From positions 124,001-188,000 of the forward strand of contig JADJWQ010000003.1 of assembly GCA_016716265.1 (NCBI GenBank): a stretch of DNA of 64,000 bases. The letters run 5' to 3'. Position 1 is the stretch's first letter. Each line of letters begins with the position of its first letter. This DNA is from Planctomycetota bacterium. GTDB lineage: Bacteria > Planctomycetota > UBA1135 > UBA2386. The notes under the pieces were generated by a model that saw nothing but the letters and a program-made list of their open reading frames with translations, was not told the origin of the DNA and did no database searches. Below are positions 27,499 to 35,437 of the stretch, piece after piece. The translations under genes and the position numbers were made by a program.

Positions 27499-29116
27499 AT
27501 GACACTCGCGGCGCTGCTCACCTGCGCCGCCGGGGGAACGGCGCAGACACTGTATAGACGACCTCGGCTCGGGGTCCGACTCCACCGCCCGCACCAGCCG
27601 GTTCGCCCCGCTCCAGAACCTGCGCACCGCGCTGGACCGCGCCGCGACCGATCCTCGGTGACGCTGATCCTGGTCACCGACGGCACGCACACCCCGGGCA
27701 CCCGGCGGGGTGACACGTTCCACCTCGTCGACGGCGTCACGGTCCGCGGCGGGTACCTGCCGGGCTTCCTGTTCCAGAGCGCGGTGTCCCGTACCGTGCT
27801 CAGCGGCGAGATCGGCGACGCCCGCGACCGGACCGATGACTGCCGGACCGTCGTCACCGCCGTGAACGTGGACGGCGCCCGCCTCGAGGACCTGACGATC
27901 GCCGACGGCTACGGCGGGTCGTCGACCGCGGGCCTCGCCGGCACCGGCGCCGGACTGCGCATCCGCAGCTCGCGGTTGTCCGTCGACCATTACCGGTTCG
28001 AGGACGACCACGCAGATTCCAATGGCGGCGCCGTCTTCACCCTGCACGAGTGCTCGGTCTCGATCACCGACTCGATCTTCGCGGGGAACAGCGCCGGCAT
28101 CGGCGGCGGTGCCATCACCGCGTCGGTCGACTACAACACCGCCGCGGAGATCCACATCGACCGCTGCCGGTTCCTCGGCAACGAGGCGCTCCAGCGTGGG
28201 GCGATCTCCATGGGACCGGGCGACGTCCGGGTGTGGAACAGCGCGTTCAGCGGGAATCGCGTGCCGCAGGACGACTTCGCTGGGCGCGGCGGCGCGATCT
28301 ACTGCTCGGGTCTCGTCGAGGACGACCAGCACGTCGGCAACTGCTCGCTCACCGACAGCCGCGACGGGCTACGACGCCGACGTCGCGCCGGCCACCGGCA
28401 CGGCGCCGACGATCGTCCACTGCTGCGTGCGCGACATCGCCGGCCTGCCGGGCACCGGCAACTTCGACGACGATCCGCACATGATCGATCCGGACGGTCC
28501 CGACGGCGAGGAGGGCACCGACGACGACGACCTGCGGATCCCGCACCCGGCGCTGGCCGGCTCCCCCTGTGTCGATGCCGGCGACAACGACGCGATCGCG
28601 GGAGCCCACCTGCAGACGGACCTCGATGGCGAGGCCCTCGAGCAGCACCCCTACAGCCATTGGACCGGCACACCGCTGGTCGACGTCGGCGCCTACGAGG
28701 TCGGGCCGATCACGCTGCTGCACCGAGCCGGGCCCGTCGACGATCTGGCGCTCCGCGCGCTGGTCGACGGCCACATCGCTCACGTCTCCGGCAGTGACGC
28801 AGTGGAGCTGCGGGCCGGCGACCGGCTCGATCTGTGCATCGAGTCGCCGCGCGGCATGCACCGTGGCGCGCTCGCGCATCTGGCGCTCGACCTGCTGCCG
28901 GCGCAACCGCCCATCGGCATGCCGCGTGGCATCCTGGTGGGTCACTCCGCGATGTTCCTGCCGGCGGGAATGGTGCCGACCTTGCTCGGCAACGGCCCCC
29001 CGATCCCCGCCGGACTCGTCGGCGTCGACCTGCTCGCGCAGGGCTTCGTGCTCGATCCGCAGGCCCCGAACGGTCTGGTCCGCGTCACCGACGGCCGCGA
29101 GCTGCGGTGCCGCTGA
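27499..29116 (+). pseudogene. Secreted right-handed beta-helix (choice-of-anchor type) gene with three frameshifts
   Basis: ATG 27499 opens a signal-like segment (MTLAALLTCAAGGTAQTLY). Sense then moves to the +1 frame from about 27557 (DDLGSGSDSTARTSRFAPLQ), back to the first frame at about 27658 (VTLILVTDGTHTPGTRRGDT), and to +1 again at about 28367 (YDADVAPATGTAPTIVHCCV) to the stop at 29116. Each junction needs a single inserted or deleted base: A near 27556, one base missing near 27657, and an extra G in GGG at 28366-28368. The text is a typical parallel beta-helix surface protein (FHLVDGVTVRGGYLPGF; NGGAVFTLHECSVSITDSIF; AGSPCVDAGDNDA). It ends with the C-terminal domain shared with 6670 and 29248 (LVGVDLLAQGFVLDPQAPNG). 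Real decay or sequencing indels are both possible. Confidence 0.7.
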
Positions 29117-29247
29117 CCCGCCGCGCGCATCGGCCGCCGTGACGAGTCCGCGCATCCGGTGCTTCTCCCTTCGTCCCCGGCAGGTCGGCTGCCACCGCAC
29201 CGGTGCCGGCCGCCACCGGGTCGGCTGCAGACAGGAGACCGAGTCCG

Positions 29248-30534
29248 ATGTCGAAGACCACGCTCGCGCCCGTCCTCGCGGGCATCCTGACGGTCGCCGC
29301 GACCGCACAATACGGCCACCTGGCCGCCGGACCGTTCCCGATCGATCTGCTCGCGGCCACCGGCAACCCGAATTGCCTGGGGGTCGCCCGCAGCGCCCTC
29401 GGTGGAGTCGTCCGCTTCTGGGTCACCGCGCGCCAGCTCGTCGCGGGCGGCCCGCACCTGCTGTACGAGCTCGACGCCGCCGGGGCCATGGTGGCCGTCC
29501 ACAACCAGCCGCCGACCGCCAGCCCCGCCGGCATCCGTGACCTCGCCTGGGACGGCGGCAACATCCTGTTCGGCGGCCACGAGCTCGGCGCCGGTGGCGC
29601 GGGCGTGCTGCACCGCTTCGACATCGGGGGCGGCGGGTTCCTGCCGTCGCTGCCGGTGGCGGCCAGCGGTCCTGCCGCCGCGCTCGGCACGATCCGCGCG
29701 CTCGCCTTCGTGCCCGGCGGTCCGTGGCAGCTCTTCGCCGCCGATCAGGTCGGCAACGCATATCCACTCCAGATCGTCGCCGGAGTCGTCAACGTGCTCC
29801 CGCCGATGCCCGCTGGCCTCAACGGCATCATCGGTGCTGGCTACGACCAGGTCGAACGGCGGCTGTTCTTCTTCGCCAATGGCGCCTACCCGCATCCCTG
29901 CCACCCGGCGCCGGTGAACGTCGTGATCCAGGACGCCGAGTACTGCAATGGCCTGCCGATCCGCCCCGGCACCGACGTCACCTTCGGGAACCTCGCGATC
30001 GGCGGCAATGCGGGCGGCATGGAGGTCTACCGCCGCGGTCCGTACAACCTGCGCTTCGGCGTCGTGCTGCAGCAGACCGCCGCCGGCAACGACTTCCTCG
30101 TCGAGGTCGACCTGCAGCTCGAGCGGGGCAGCTCCTGCACCTGCGGCCCGCTCTGCGGTGGCGTCCGCCCCGCCGACGTCCACCTCGGCGGCGGCGCCGC
30201 GACGCCGATGAACCCCGGCTTCCAGCTCGAGCTCCGCCGCGGAAATTGCGCCGCCGGCGGCGTCGCGGCCTTCCTGGTCAGCCTCGCCGCACCGATCCCG
30301 CCGATCGCGCTGCCCGCACCCCCCTTCGCCCCCGGCTGCAACCTGCTGGTCGATCCGGCGCTCTCGATCATGCTCGGCCCGGTCGGCATCTCCGCGGCCG
30401 GCACCGCGGTGCAGCCACTGCCGATCGGTCTGCCCTGCGGCGCCCCGGCGCTCGGTGTCACCGCCCAGGCCGCCCTGCTCGGCGCCGGCGCGTACTTCAC
30501 GTCGCGCGCCGCCAGCTTCGAGATCCGACCCTGA
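29248..30534 (+). CDS. Secreted protein with planctomycete-type C-terminal domain
   Basis: 428 residues. AGGAGA at 29233-29238 supports ATG 29248, which opens a signal peptide (MSKTTLAPVLAGILTVAATA, cleavage after AQ). The central region has WD-like or propeller-like strands (GIRDLAWDGGNILFGGHELG; TIRALAFVPGGPWQLFAADQ; GAGYDQVERRLFFFANGAYP) suggesting a beta-propeller. A Cys-rich loop (GSSCTCGPLCGG) may form disulfides. The last 70 residues (PGCNLLVDPALSIMLGPVGI; GVTAQAALLGAGAYFTS) are the C-terminal domain also seen at 6670 and 27499. Ligand and function unknown. Confidence 0.72.
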   Translation: MSKTTLAPVLAGILTVAATAQYGHLAAGPFPIDLLAATGNPNCLGVARSALGGVVRFWVTARQLVAGGPHLLYELDAAGAMVAVHNQPPTASPAGIRDLAWDGGNILFGGHELGAGGAGVLHRFDIGGGGFLPSLPVAASGPAAALGTIRALAFVPGGPWQLFAADQVGNAYPLQIVAGVVNVLPPMPAGLNGIIGAGYDQVERRLFFFANGAYPHPCHPAPVNVVIQDAEYCNGLPIRPGTDVTFGNLAIGGNAGGMEVYRRGPYNLRFGVVLQQTAAGNDFLVEVDLQLERGSSCTCGPLCGGVRPADVHLGGGAATPMNPGFQLELRRGNCAAGGVAAFLVSLAAPIPPIALPAPPFAPGCNLLVDPALSIMLGPVGISAAGTAVQPLPIGLPCGAPALGVTAQAALLGAGAYFTSRAASFEIRP

Positions 30535-30577
30535 CCGCCGGGATGCGGAGTGGGCCGTGGCACCGTAGGCTGCGGCC

Positions 30578-31597
30578 ATGCCACGACGAGGCCGGGTCGC
30601 GCTGGTCGCCGGCGCCACGCGCGGCGCGGGTCGAGGGATCGCCCGCGCGCTCGGGGAGGCCGGTGCGGTCGTCTACTGCACCGGTCGCAGCAGCCGCACG
30701 GGAGCCGTCGACGCGGCGCGGCCGGAGACGATCGAGGAGACCGCCGAGCAGGTGACGGCCGCCGGCGGGGTCGGCATCGCGCTCCGCGTCGACCACACCG
30801 ACGAGGCCGCGGTCGCCGCGCTGGTCGAGCGCATCCGTGCCGACCAAGGACGGCTCGATATCCTCGTCAACGACATCTGGGGCGGCGACGCGCTGACCGA
30901 GTGGGGCAAGCGGTTCTGGGAGCTCGACGTCCGGCAGGGCTTCGCGATGCTCCAGCGCGCGGTCCACACACACGTCATCACGAGCCGCCACGGCGTGCCG
31001 CTGATGCTCGGCGGCAGCGGCGGGCTCGTCGTCGAGGTCACCGACGGGGCGTTCCACGGCTACCGCGGGCAGCTCTTCTACGACCTCTGCAAGACCGCCG
31101 TCATCCGGCTCGCCTACGCGATGGCGGTCGAGCTCGCCGACACGCCGGTGACCGCGCTCGCGATCACCCCGGGCTTCCTGCGCTCCGAAGCCGTGCTCGA
31201 CCACTTCGGCGTGACCGAAGCCAACTGGCGCGACGCCATCGCCGTCGATCCCCACTTCGCGCACTCCGAGACACCCATGTTCGTCGGGCGCGCGATCGCC
31301 GCGCTCGCCGCCGATCCGGACGTCCGCCGCCACGCCGGCCGGGCGCTGACGTCCTGGGACGTCGCCCGGCACTACGGCATCACGGACCTCGACGGCCGGC
31401 AGCCGCACTGGGACGAGCACCTCGACGCGGCGATCGCCGAGATCCTGGAGCGCGGCTCGCCGAGCCCGCAGGACCTGTTCCTGCTGACCGTGCGCAGATC
31501 GCAGATCGACTTCGACGAGGCCCGCGCCGAGCAACGCGCCCGCATTGCGCGCTTCCTGGAGCAGCACGGCGACCGGGCCGCACGCTCGCCCGGCTGA
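30578..31597 (+). CDS. Short-chain dehydrogenase/reductase (SDR)
   Basis: 339 residues, somewhat longer than a classical SDR. The nucleotide-binding motif TGxxxGxG appears as AGATRGAGRGIARAL at about 10-24. CTGRSSRTG follows the second strand and suggests NADP(H). NDIWGGD replaces the common NNAG motif. The catalytic Tyr and Lys are in FYDLCKTA (YxxxK). The usual catalytic Ser segment reads VVEVTDGAF, so the Ser position is unclear. The extended C-terminus (WDVARHYGITDLDGRQPHWD) resembles the DHRS1-like branch. Substrate unknown. It is convergent with the mevalonate-type operon. Confidence 0.85.
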   Translation: MPRRGRVALVAGATRGAGRGIARALGEAGAVVYCTGRSSRTGAVDAARPETIEETAEQVTAAGGVGIALRVDHTDEAAVAALVERIRADQGRLDILVNDIWGGDALTEWGKRFWELDVRQGFAMLQRAVHTHVITSRHGVPLMLGGSGGLVVEVTDGAFHGYRGQLFYDLCKTAVIRLAYAMAVELADTPVTALAITPGFLRSEAVLDHFGVTEANWRDAIAVDPHFAHSETPMFVGRAIAALAADPDVRRHAGRALTSWDVARHYGITDLDGRQPHWDEHLDAAIAEILERGSPSPQDLFLLTVRRSQIDFDEARAEQRARIARFLEQHGDRAARSPG

Positions 31598-31620
31598 TCG
31601 ACATCGCCGAGCGCTGCTGT

Positions 31621-31800
31621 TCAGCTCGGGAAGATGTCGTGGTCGGTCCCCTCTTCCTCCTCGCGCCGCATCTCCTCCCAGAGCCCTTGCACGATCTGCT
31701 CGACCAGCGTCTCGACCGTGCGGTTCTCGCGCTCGGCCTCGTGCTCGAGCGCCGGCAGCTCGTCGTCGGGGATCTCGATCCACACCTGGACCCTGGTCAT
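31621..31800 (-). CDS. Small acidic protein (59 residues), last gene of the HMG-CoA operon
   Basis: The ATG at 31800 overlaps the DUF35 stop (TGATG), so it is translated with that gene. The pattern of a short beta strand (VQVWIEIPDDEL) followed by two amphipathic helices (ALEHEAERENRTVETLVEQI; VQGLWEEMRREEEEG) resembles a ribbon-helix-helix fold, but the protein is very acidic, which is unusual for DNA binding. It could be an assembly or regulatory subunit of the neighbouring enzymes. Function not recognised. Confidence 0.6.
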   Translation of the reverse strand: MTRVQVWIEIPDDELPALEHEAERENRTVETLVEQIVQGLWEEMRREEEEGTDHDIFPS

Positions 31801-32216
31801 CACCGGCTCCTCGCCGTGTCGGCCGCGACGACCGGCACCGCCTTGTGTCCGTAGCAGAGAATGCCCGACTGACCCTCCTTGCGGATCAGCCGGAACTCGA
31901 GAGTGACCTCCATGCCCGGCTGCACCGTGCTCGGCTCGCAGTCGGTCACCTGCACCATCAGGCGCACCCGCTCCGGGGTCTCGACGATCGCCATCGCATA
32001 CGGACTCTCCATGACGAAGTCGTCGGGCGACACGCGCAGGACGGTCGACGTCACGACCCTGCCGCGCCGCGACAGGAGCACCGGCTCGAACTCCGCCCCG
32101 CGACACGCCGGGCAGATCCGGCGCGTCGGGTAGACGACCTTTCCGCAGCCGTGGCAGCGTCCCGCCTCCAGGCGATAGCGCCCGGGGATCTCGCGCCAGT
32201 ATCTCGGACTCGGCAT
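31800..32216 (-). CDS. DUF35 (Zn-ribbon/OB-fold) acyl-CoA-associated protein
   Basis: 138 residues. An N-terminal helix (YWREIPGRYRLEAGRC) leads to a rubredoxin-like zinc ribbon with Cys21, Cys24, Cys35 and Cys38 (CHGCGKVVYP; ICPACRG). An OB-fold follows (VVTSTVLRVSPDDFVMESPY). In archaea DUF35 proteins bridge thiolase and HMG-CoA synthase so that acetoacetyl-CoA passes between the sites without release. It starts two bases after the thiolase stop and overlaps the small gene that follows. Confidence 0.9.
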   Translation of the reverse strand: MPSPRYWREIPGRYRLEAGRCHGCGKVVYPTRRICPACRGAEFEPVLLSRRGRVVTSTVLRVSPDDFVMESPYAMAIVETPERVRLMVQVTDCEPSTVQPGMEVTLEFRLIRKEGQSGILCYGHKAVPVVAADTARSR

Positions 32217-32218
32217 GG

Positions 32219-33367
32219 TCAGACCCTCTCCAGGATGTGGACGACGGAGCTCGCGCCGGAGCCGCCCATGTTCTGCGTGAGGCCGAAGCGCGCGTCAGCC
32301 ACCTGCCGATCGCCGGCTTCGCCGCGCAGCTGCTCGAACACCTCGATGACCTGCGCGACGCCGGTCGCGCCGACCGGGTGACCCTTCGCCTTCAGGCCGC
32401 CGCTCGTGTTGACCGGCACGCGCCCGCCGAGCGCGGTCTCCCCGGACGGCGCGGCGTGGCGACCGTGGCCGCGCTCGACCAGCCCGAGGGCCTCGATGCA
32501 GCAGATCTCCGCGATCGAGAAGCAGTCGTGCACCTCGGCGACGTGGACGTCGCCGGGACCGATCGCCGCCATCCGGTAGGCCCGCTCGGCGGACAGCTGC
32601 ACGGCGTCGAGGAACGCGGGGTCGGCGCGGTCGGCCAGGGCCATCGCTCCGGTCGCGACCCCGCTGCCGATGAGCTTCACGGGTCGGTCGGTGAACCGCT
32701 TCGCGTCGCGGAGCGGGCACAGCAATACGGCCGCCGCGCCGTCGGTGACCGGCGAGCAGTGCAGCAGGCGCAATGGATCCGCGACCAGCGTCGAGGTCAT
32801 CACACTCTGGAGGTCGACCACGCGACCGAACTGCGCTTTCGGGTTCAACGCGCCGTGTCGGTGGCTCTTGACCGCGACGGCCGCGAGCTCCTCCTCGGTC
32901 GTGCCGTAGGTCTCCATGTGGGCGCGCGCGATCATCGCGTAGAGCCCGGGGAACGTGACGCCCTGGTAGGCCTCCGTCTCCTGGTCGGCGGCGGTCGCCA
33001 GGACGGCGGTCGCGTCGGCCCCGTCGTTCATCTTCTCGACGCCCGCGACCAGCACGAGATCGCTCAGGCCCGACGCGACCTCGGCGAATCCGGCACGCAG
33101 CGCCATGCCCCCCGAGGCACACGCGGACTCCACCCGCATCGCGGCGACGCCGGCCATCCCCAGGTGATCGGCGCACAGGGGGCCGATGTGCTCCTGCCCC
33201 ACGAACTGGCCGCTCGCCATGCTGCCGACGAAGATCGCATCCAGCCGGTCGACACCGGCCGCGTTCAACGCCTCGGTCGCGGCGTCGACGAACAGATCGC
33301 GCAGACTCGTCTGCCAGAGCTCGCCGAACCGGGTCATGCCCGCCGCGACGATCGCGACTTCGCGCAT
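32219..33367 (-). CDS. Thiolase (archaeal acetoacetyl-CoA thiolase / SCP-x type)
   Basis: 382 residues. The nucleophile Cys83 lies in RVESACASGGMALRAGF. The later catalytic His positions are in EVHDCFSIAE and GLKAKGHPVGATGVAQ. The HDCF and short N-terminal half place it in the archaeal/SCP-x thiolase class rather than the bacterial PhaA/AtoB class. It should condense two acetyl-CoA to acetoacetyl-CoA, or run in reverse. It is 10 bases downstream of HMG-CoA synthase and 2 bases upstream of DUF35, the same order as in archaeal mevalonate operons. Confidence 0.88.
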   Translation of the reverse strand: MREVAIVAAGMTRFGELWQTSLRDLFVDAATEALNAAGVDRLDAIFVGSMASGQFVGQEHIGPLCADHLGMAGVAAMRVESACASGGMALRAGFAEVASGLSDLVLVAGVEKMNDGADATAVLATAADQETEAYQGVTFPGLYAMIARAHMETYGTTEEELAAVAVKSHRHGALNPKAQFGRVVDLQSVMTSTLVADPLRLLHCSPVTDGAAAVLLCPLRDAKRFTDRPVKLIGSGVATGAMALADRADPAFLDAVQLSAERAYRMAAIGPGDVHVAEVHDCFSIAEICCIEALGLVERGHGRHAAPSGETALGGRVPVNTSGGLKAKGHPVGATGVAQVIEVFEQLRGEAGDRQVADARFGLTQNMGGSGASSVVHILERV

Positions 33368-33377
33368 CGCTACACCC

Positions 33378-34424
33378 TCAGTGGTTCAGGATGATCTTCT
33401 CTCGATACTTCGCGTACTCCCCGTACGTCAGGTAACGCCGCGGACCGTCGAGCATCGAGCGCACGGTCGCGCCGAGCTCCCGTCGCGACGGGAGCAGGTC
33501 GGTCGCCTGCAGGACGAACGCATCGCTGCCCGCCCCGGAGCCGAACGACGTGATCAGGATCCGGTCGCCCGGCTCGGCGACGTCGAGGATCGCGGCCAGC
33601 CCGGTCGGTGACGACCCGGAGTAGGTATTGCCCATCGTCGTCACGACCCGACCGGTCTTCATCTGCTCGTTCGTGAAGCCCAGCGCCTTGCCCGCCGCCA
33701 GCGGGAACTTCCCGTTCGGCATGTGGAACACCGCGAAGCGGAAGTCCTCCGGCTTCAATCCGCTGCGCGCCAGGATTCCGCGAGCCGCCGCCTCGACGTG
33801 TTTGAAGTAGGCGGGCTCGCCGGTGAACCGGCCGCCATGGCGCGGATAGAACTGCCCTTCGCGGCGCCAGAAGTCCGGCGTGTCGGTCGTGAAGCTGTAG
33901 GTCTCGAGCACGTCGACCAGCACCCGGTCCCGACCGAACAGGTAGGCCGCGCCACCTCCCGACGCCGAGAACTCCAGCGCGTCGTTCGGCGCCCCCTGCG
34001 ACGTGTCGGCACCGATGCCCATCGCGTATTCGACCCGTCCCGAGTCGACCAGCGACAATGCGACGAACATCGCCTCGGTGCCCGCCTTGCACGCGAACTC
34101 GAAGTCCGCGACGTGCACCTCGGGTCCGATCCCGAGCGCCTCCGCGACGACCGTCCCGCTCGGCTTCACCGCGTACGGATGCGACTCCGAGCCGATGTAG
34201 AGCGCACCCACGCGCTGCGGATCGACGTCGGCCCGCGCCAGCGCGTCGCGCCCCGCGGCAACCGAGATCGTGATCGTGTCCTCGTCGATGCCCGGCACCG
34301 ACTTCTCCTCCAACAGGAGCCCGCGCTGGATCGAGCGCGGATCCTTCCCCCACTGCCTGGCGATCTCCTCGGACGTGATCCGGTTGCGAGGGATGTACGC
34401 GCCGTAGCCGACGATGCCTGACAT
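33378..34424 (-). CDS. Hydroxymethylglutaryl-CoA synthase, archaeal type
   Basis: 348 residues, the archaeal HMGCS length (animal and Gram-positive enzymes are longer). GGAGG 6 bases upstream supports ATG 34424. The start MSGIVGYGAYIPRNRI is typical. The catalytic residues are intact: Glu80 in YIGSESHPYAV, Cys112 in DFEFACKAGTEAM and His234 in FHMPNGKFPLAAG. The enzyme condenses acetyl-CoA with acetoacetyl-CoA to HMG-CoA. First gene of a four-gene unit with thiolase, DUF35 and a small acidic gene. Use in isoprenoid synthesis, leucine-related acyl-CoA metabolism or another pathway cannot be decided from this window, because no other mevalonate gene is present. Confidence 0.9.
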   Translation of the reverse strand: MSGIVGYGAYIPRNRITSEEIARQWGKDPRSIQRGLLLEEKSVPGIDEDTITISVAAGRDALARADVDPQRVGALYIGSESHPYAVKPSGTVVAEALGIGPEVHVADFEFACKAGTEAMFVALSLVDSGRVEYAMGIGADTSQGAPNDALEFSASGGGAAYLFGRDRVLVDVLETYSFTTDTPDFWRREGQFYPRHGGRFTGEPAYFKHVEAAARGILARSGLKPEDFRFAVFHMPNGKFPLAAGKALGFTNEQMKTGRVVTTMGNTYSGSSPTGLAAILDVAEPGDRILITSFGSGAGSDAFVLQATDLLPSRRELGATVRSMLDGPRRYLTYGEYAKYREKIILNH

Positions 34425-34861
34425 GTCGCGCCTCCAGTGCGAGCAGACCGAAGCGTTCCGCGCTCGAGAGTCTCGGGATTCGATTATCCCTATGCGTTCC
34501 GCGCAGGGCAAGCGAACGCACGGCACGGGTCTTCCCTGAGGTCCAATGCAGCACGCCGGGCCGCCCGGGGTCGTCGATCTCCGCGCGGGCGGTCGTGGCG
34601 ATCGGAGCGGACCGCGCTGGAGGGCCGGCTGCGCGATCGGATGTCGGGACCGTCGTCCCTGCCGGATCGCACATCGACGGCAATCGCTCGGCGCGCCCCG
34701 CGGCCTGGGTGAACGTCGTCGCAGTAGACGGGTCACGGGGTCTCGCGCCCCGACGATCTTCCCGACACGATCTTGCCGATTCCGAGCGCACCGCGGACGG
34801 GCCGCTGCGACGCTGGCGTCGCCGGTGGCCGCGTCGTGCGACCCGGCAGGCACCACGCCGC
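34425..34861. other. Non-coding stretch upstream of the HMG-CoA synthase operon
   Basis: No gene supported. It should contain the operon promoter near 34430-34520. Base composition begins to drop here relative to the flanking housekeeping genes. Confidence 0.4.
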
Positions 34862-35130
34862 CGATACGACCAGACCGCGACGAGGCCGACGAGGTCGAGC
34901 GCCCTGTCGCGTCGCGTGCCGAGTTGCTCGCGTGCAGCGAAGTAGTCGACCTGCACGCCCGGCTCGCCCGCATCGCGGGCCCCGCCTACCGCGCCGCCAC
35001 GCTCCGCGAACCCCCGCCGCTCGGCCTCACACAGGTCCCGCTCGGTGGCGCGCCGCCAGCGCCGTCGCGGCGACTCGGCGACATCGAGCTCCCCGCGGAC
35101 CTCGGCCGCGGCTTCGTCCGGGCCATCCGC
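34862..35130 (+). pseudogene. Decayed 5' fragment of a Ser/Thr kinase paralogous to the gene at 41343
   Basis: Translation in one frame gives DRDEADEVERPVASRAELLA, VDLHARLARIAGPAYRAATL and LGGAPPAPSRRLGDIELPAD, which align position by position with DRDESGEVERLVASCAERLA, VDVHAELARIADPARRATAL and LGGAPPAPSRRLGDFELVAE at the start of the intact kinase at 41343. DNA similarity is high and ungapped from about 34862 to 35115. It is lost just at the kinase P-loop: LGRGSMGVVYR in the intact gene has become LGRGFVRAIRK. There is no kinase domain and no start codon in register. This is a remnant of a duplicated or deleted kinase gene. Confidence 0.75.
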
Positions 35131-35437
35131 AAACCGCACCAGGGGCACAGGCCCGATATCCGCGAACGTCGCGTCCCCGTATCCACGGTTTCGCGGCCGA
35201 ACGCCGGCAGCTGCGTCCTGACGACGGGTGGTTCGTCGCTGCCGACCCGCACACGGCGGCCGTGCGGGTCACCGGCGCGACCGATTCGTCCAACACCGGT
35301 CGTCGGAACTCCGTCTTCGAAACCCGGCTCGGCGAGTCGCCTCCGTTGCCGTTCCGATGCCGACCTGCCCCCGCGTGCGCCTCGCCGATCAAAAGGAGTC
35401 GCGACGCCCTGTTCGAATCACGCAGCTCCCCCCCCCG
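35131..35437. other. Stretch after the kinase fragment with no recognisable gene
   Basis: No conserved motif found in either strand. A run of nine C (35428-35436) ends one base before the TAG stop codon (complement of 35438-35440) of the minus-strand kinase gene. Possibly further decayed kinase sequence. Confidence 0.4.
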
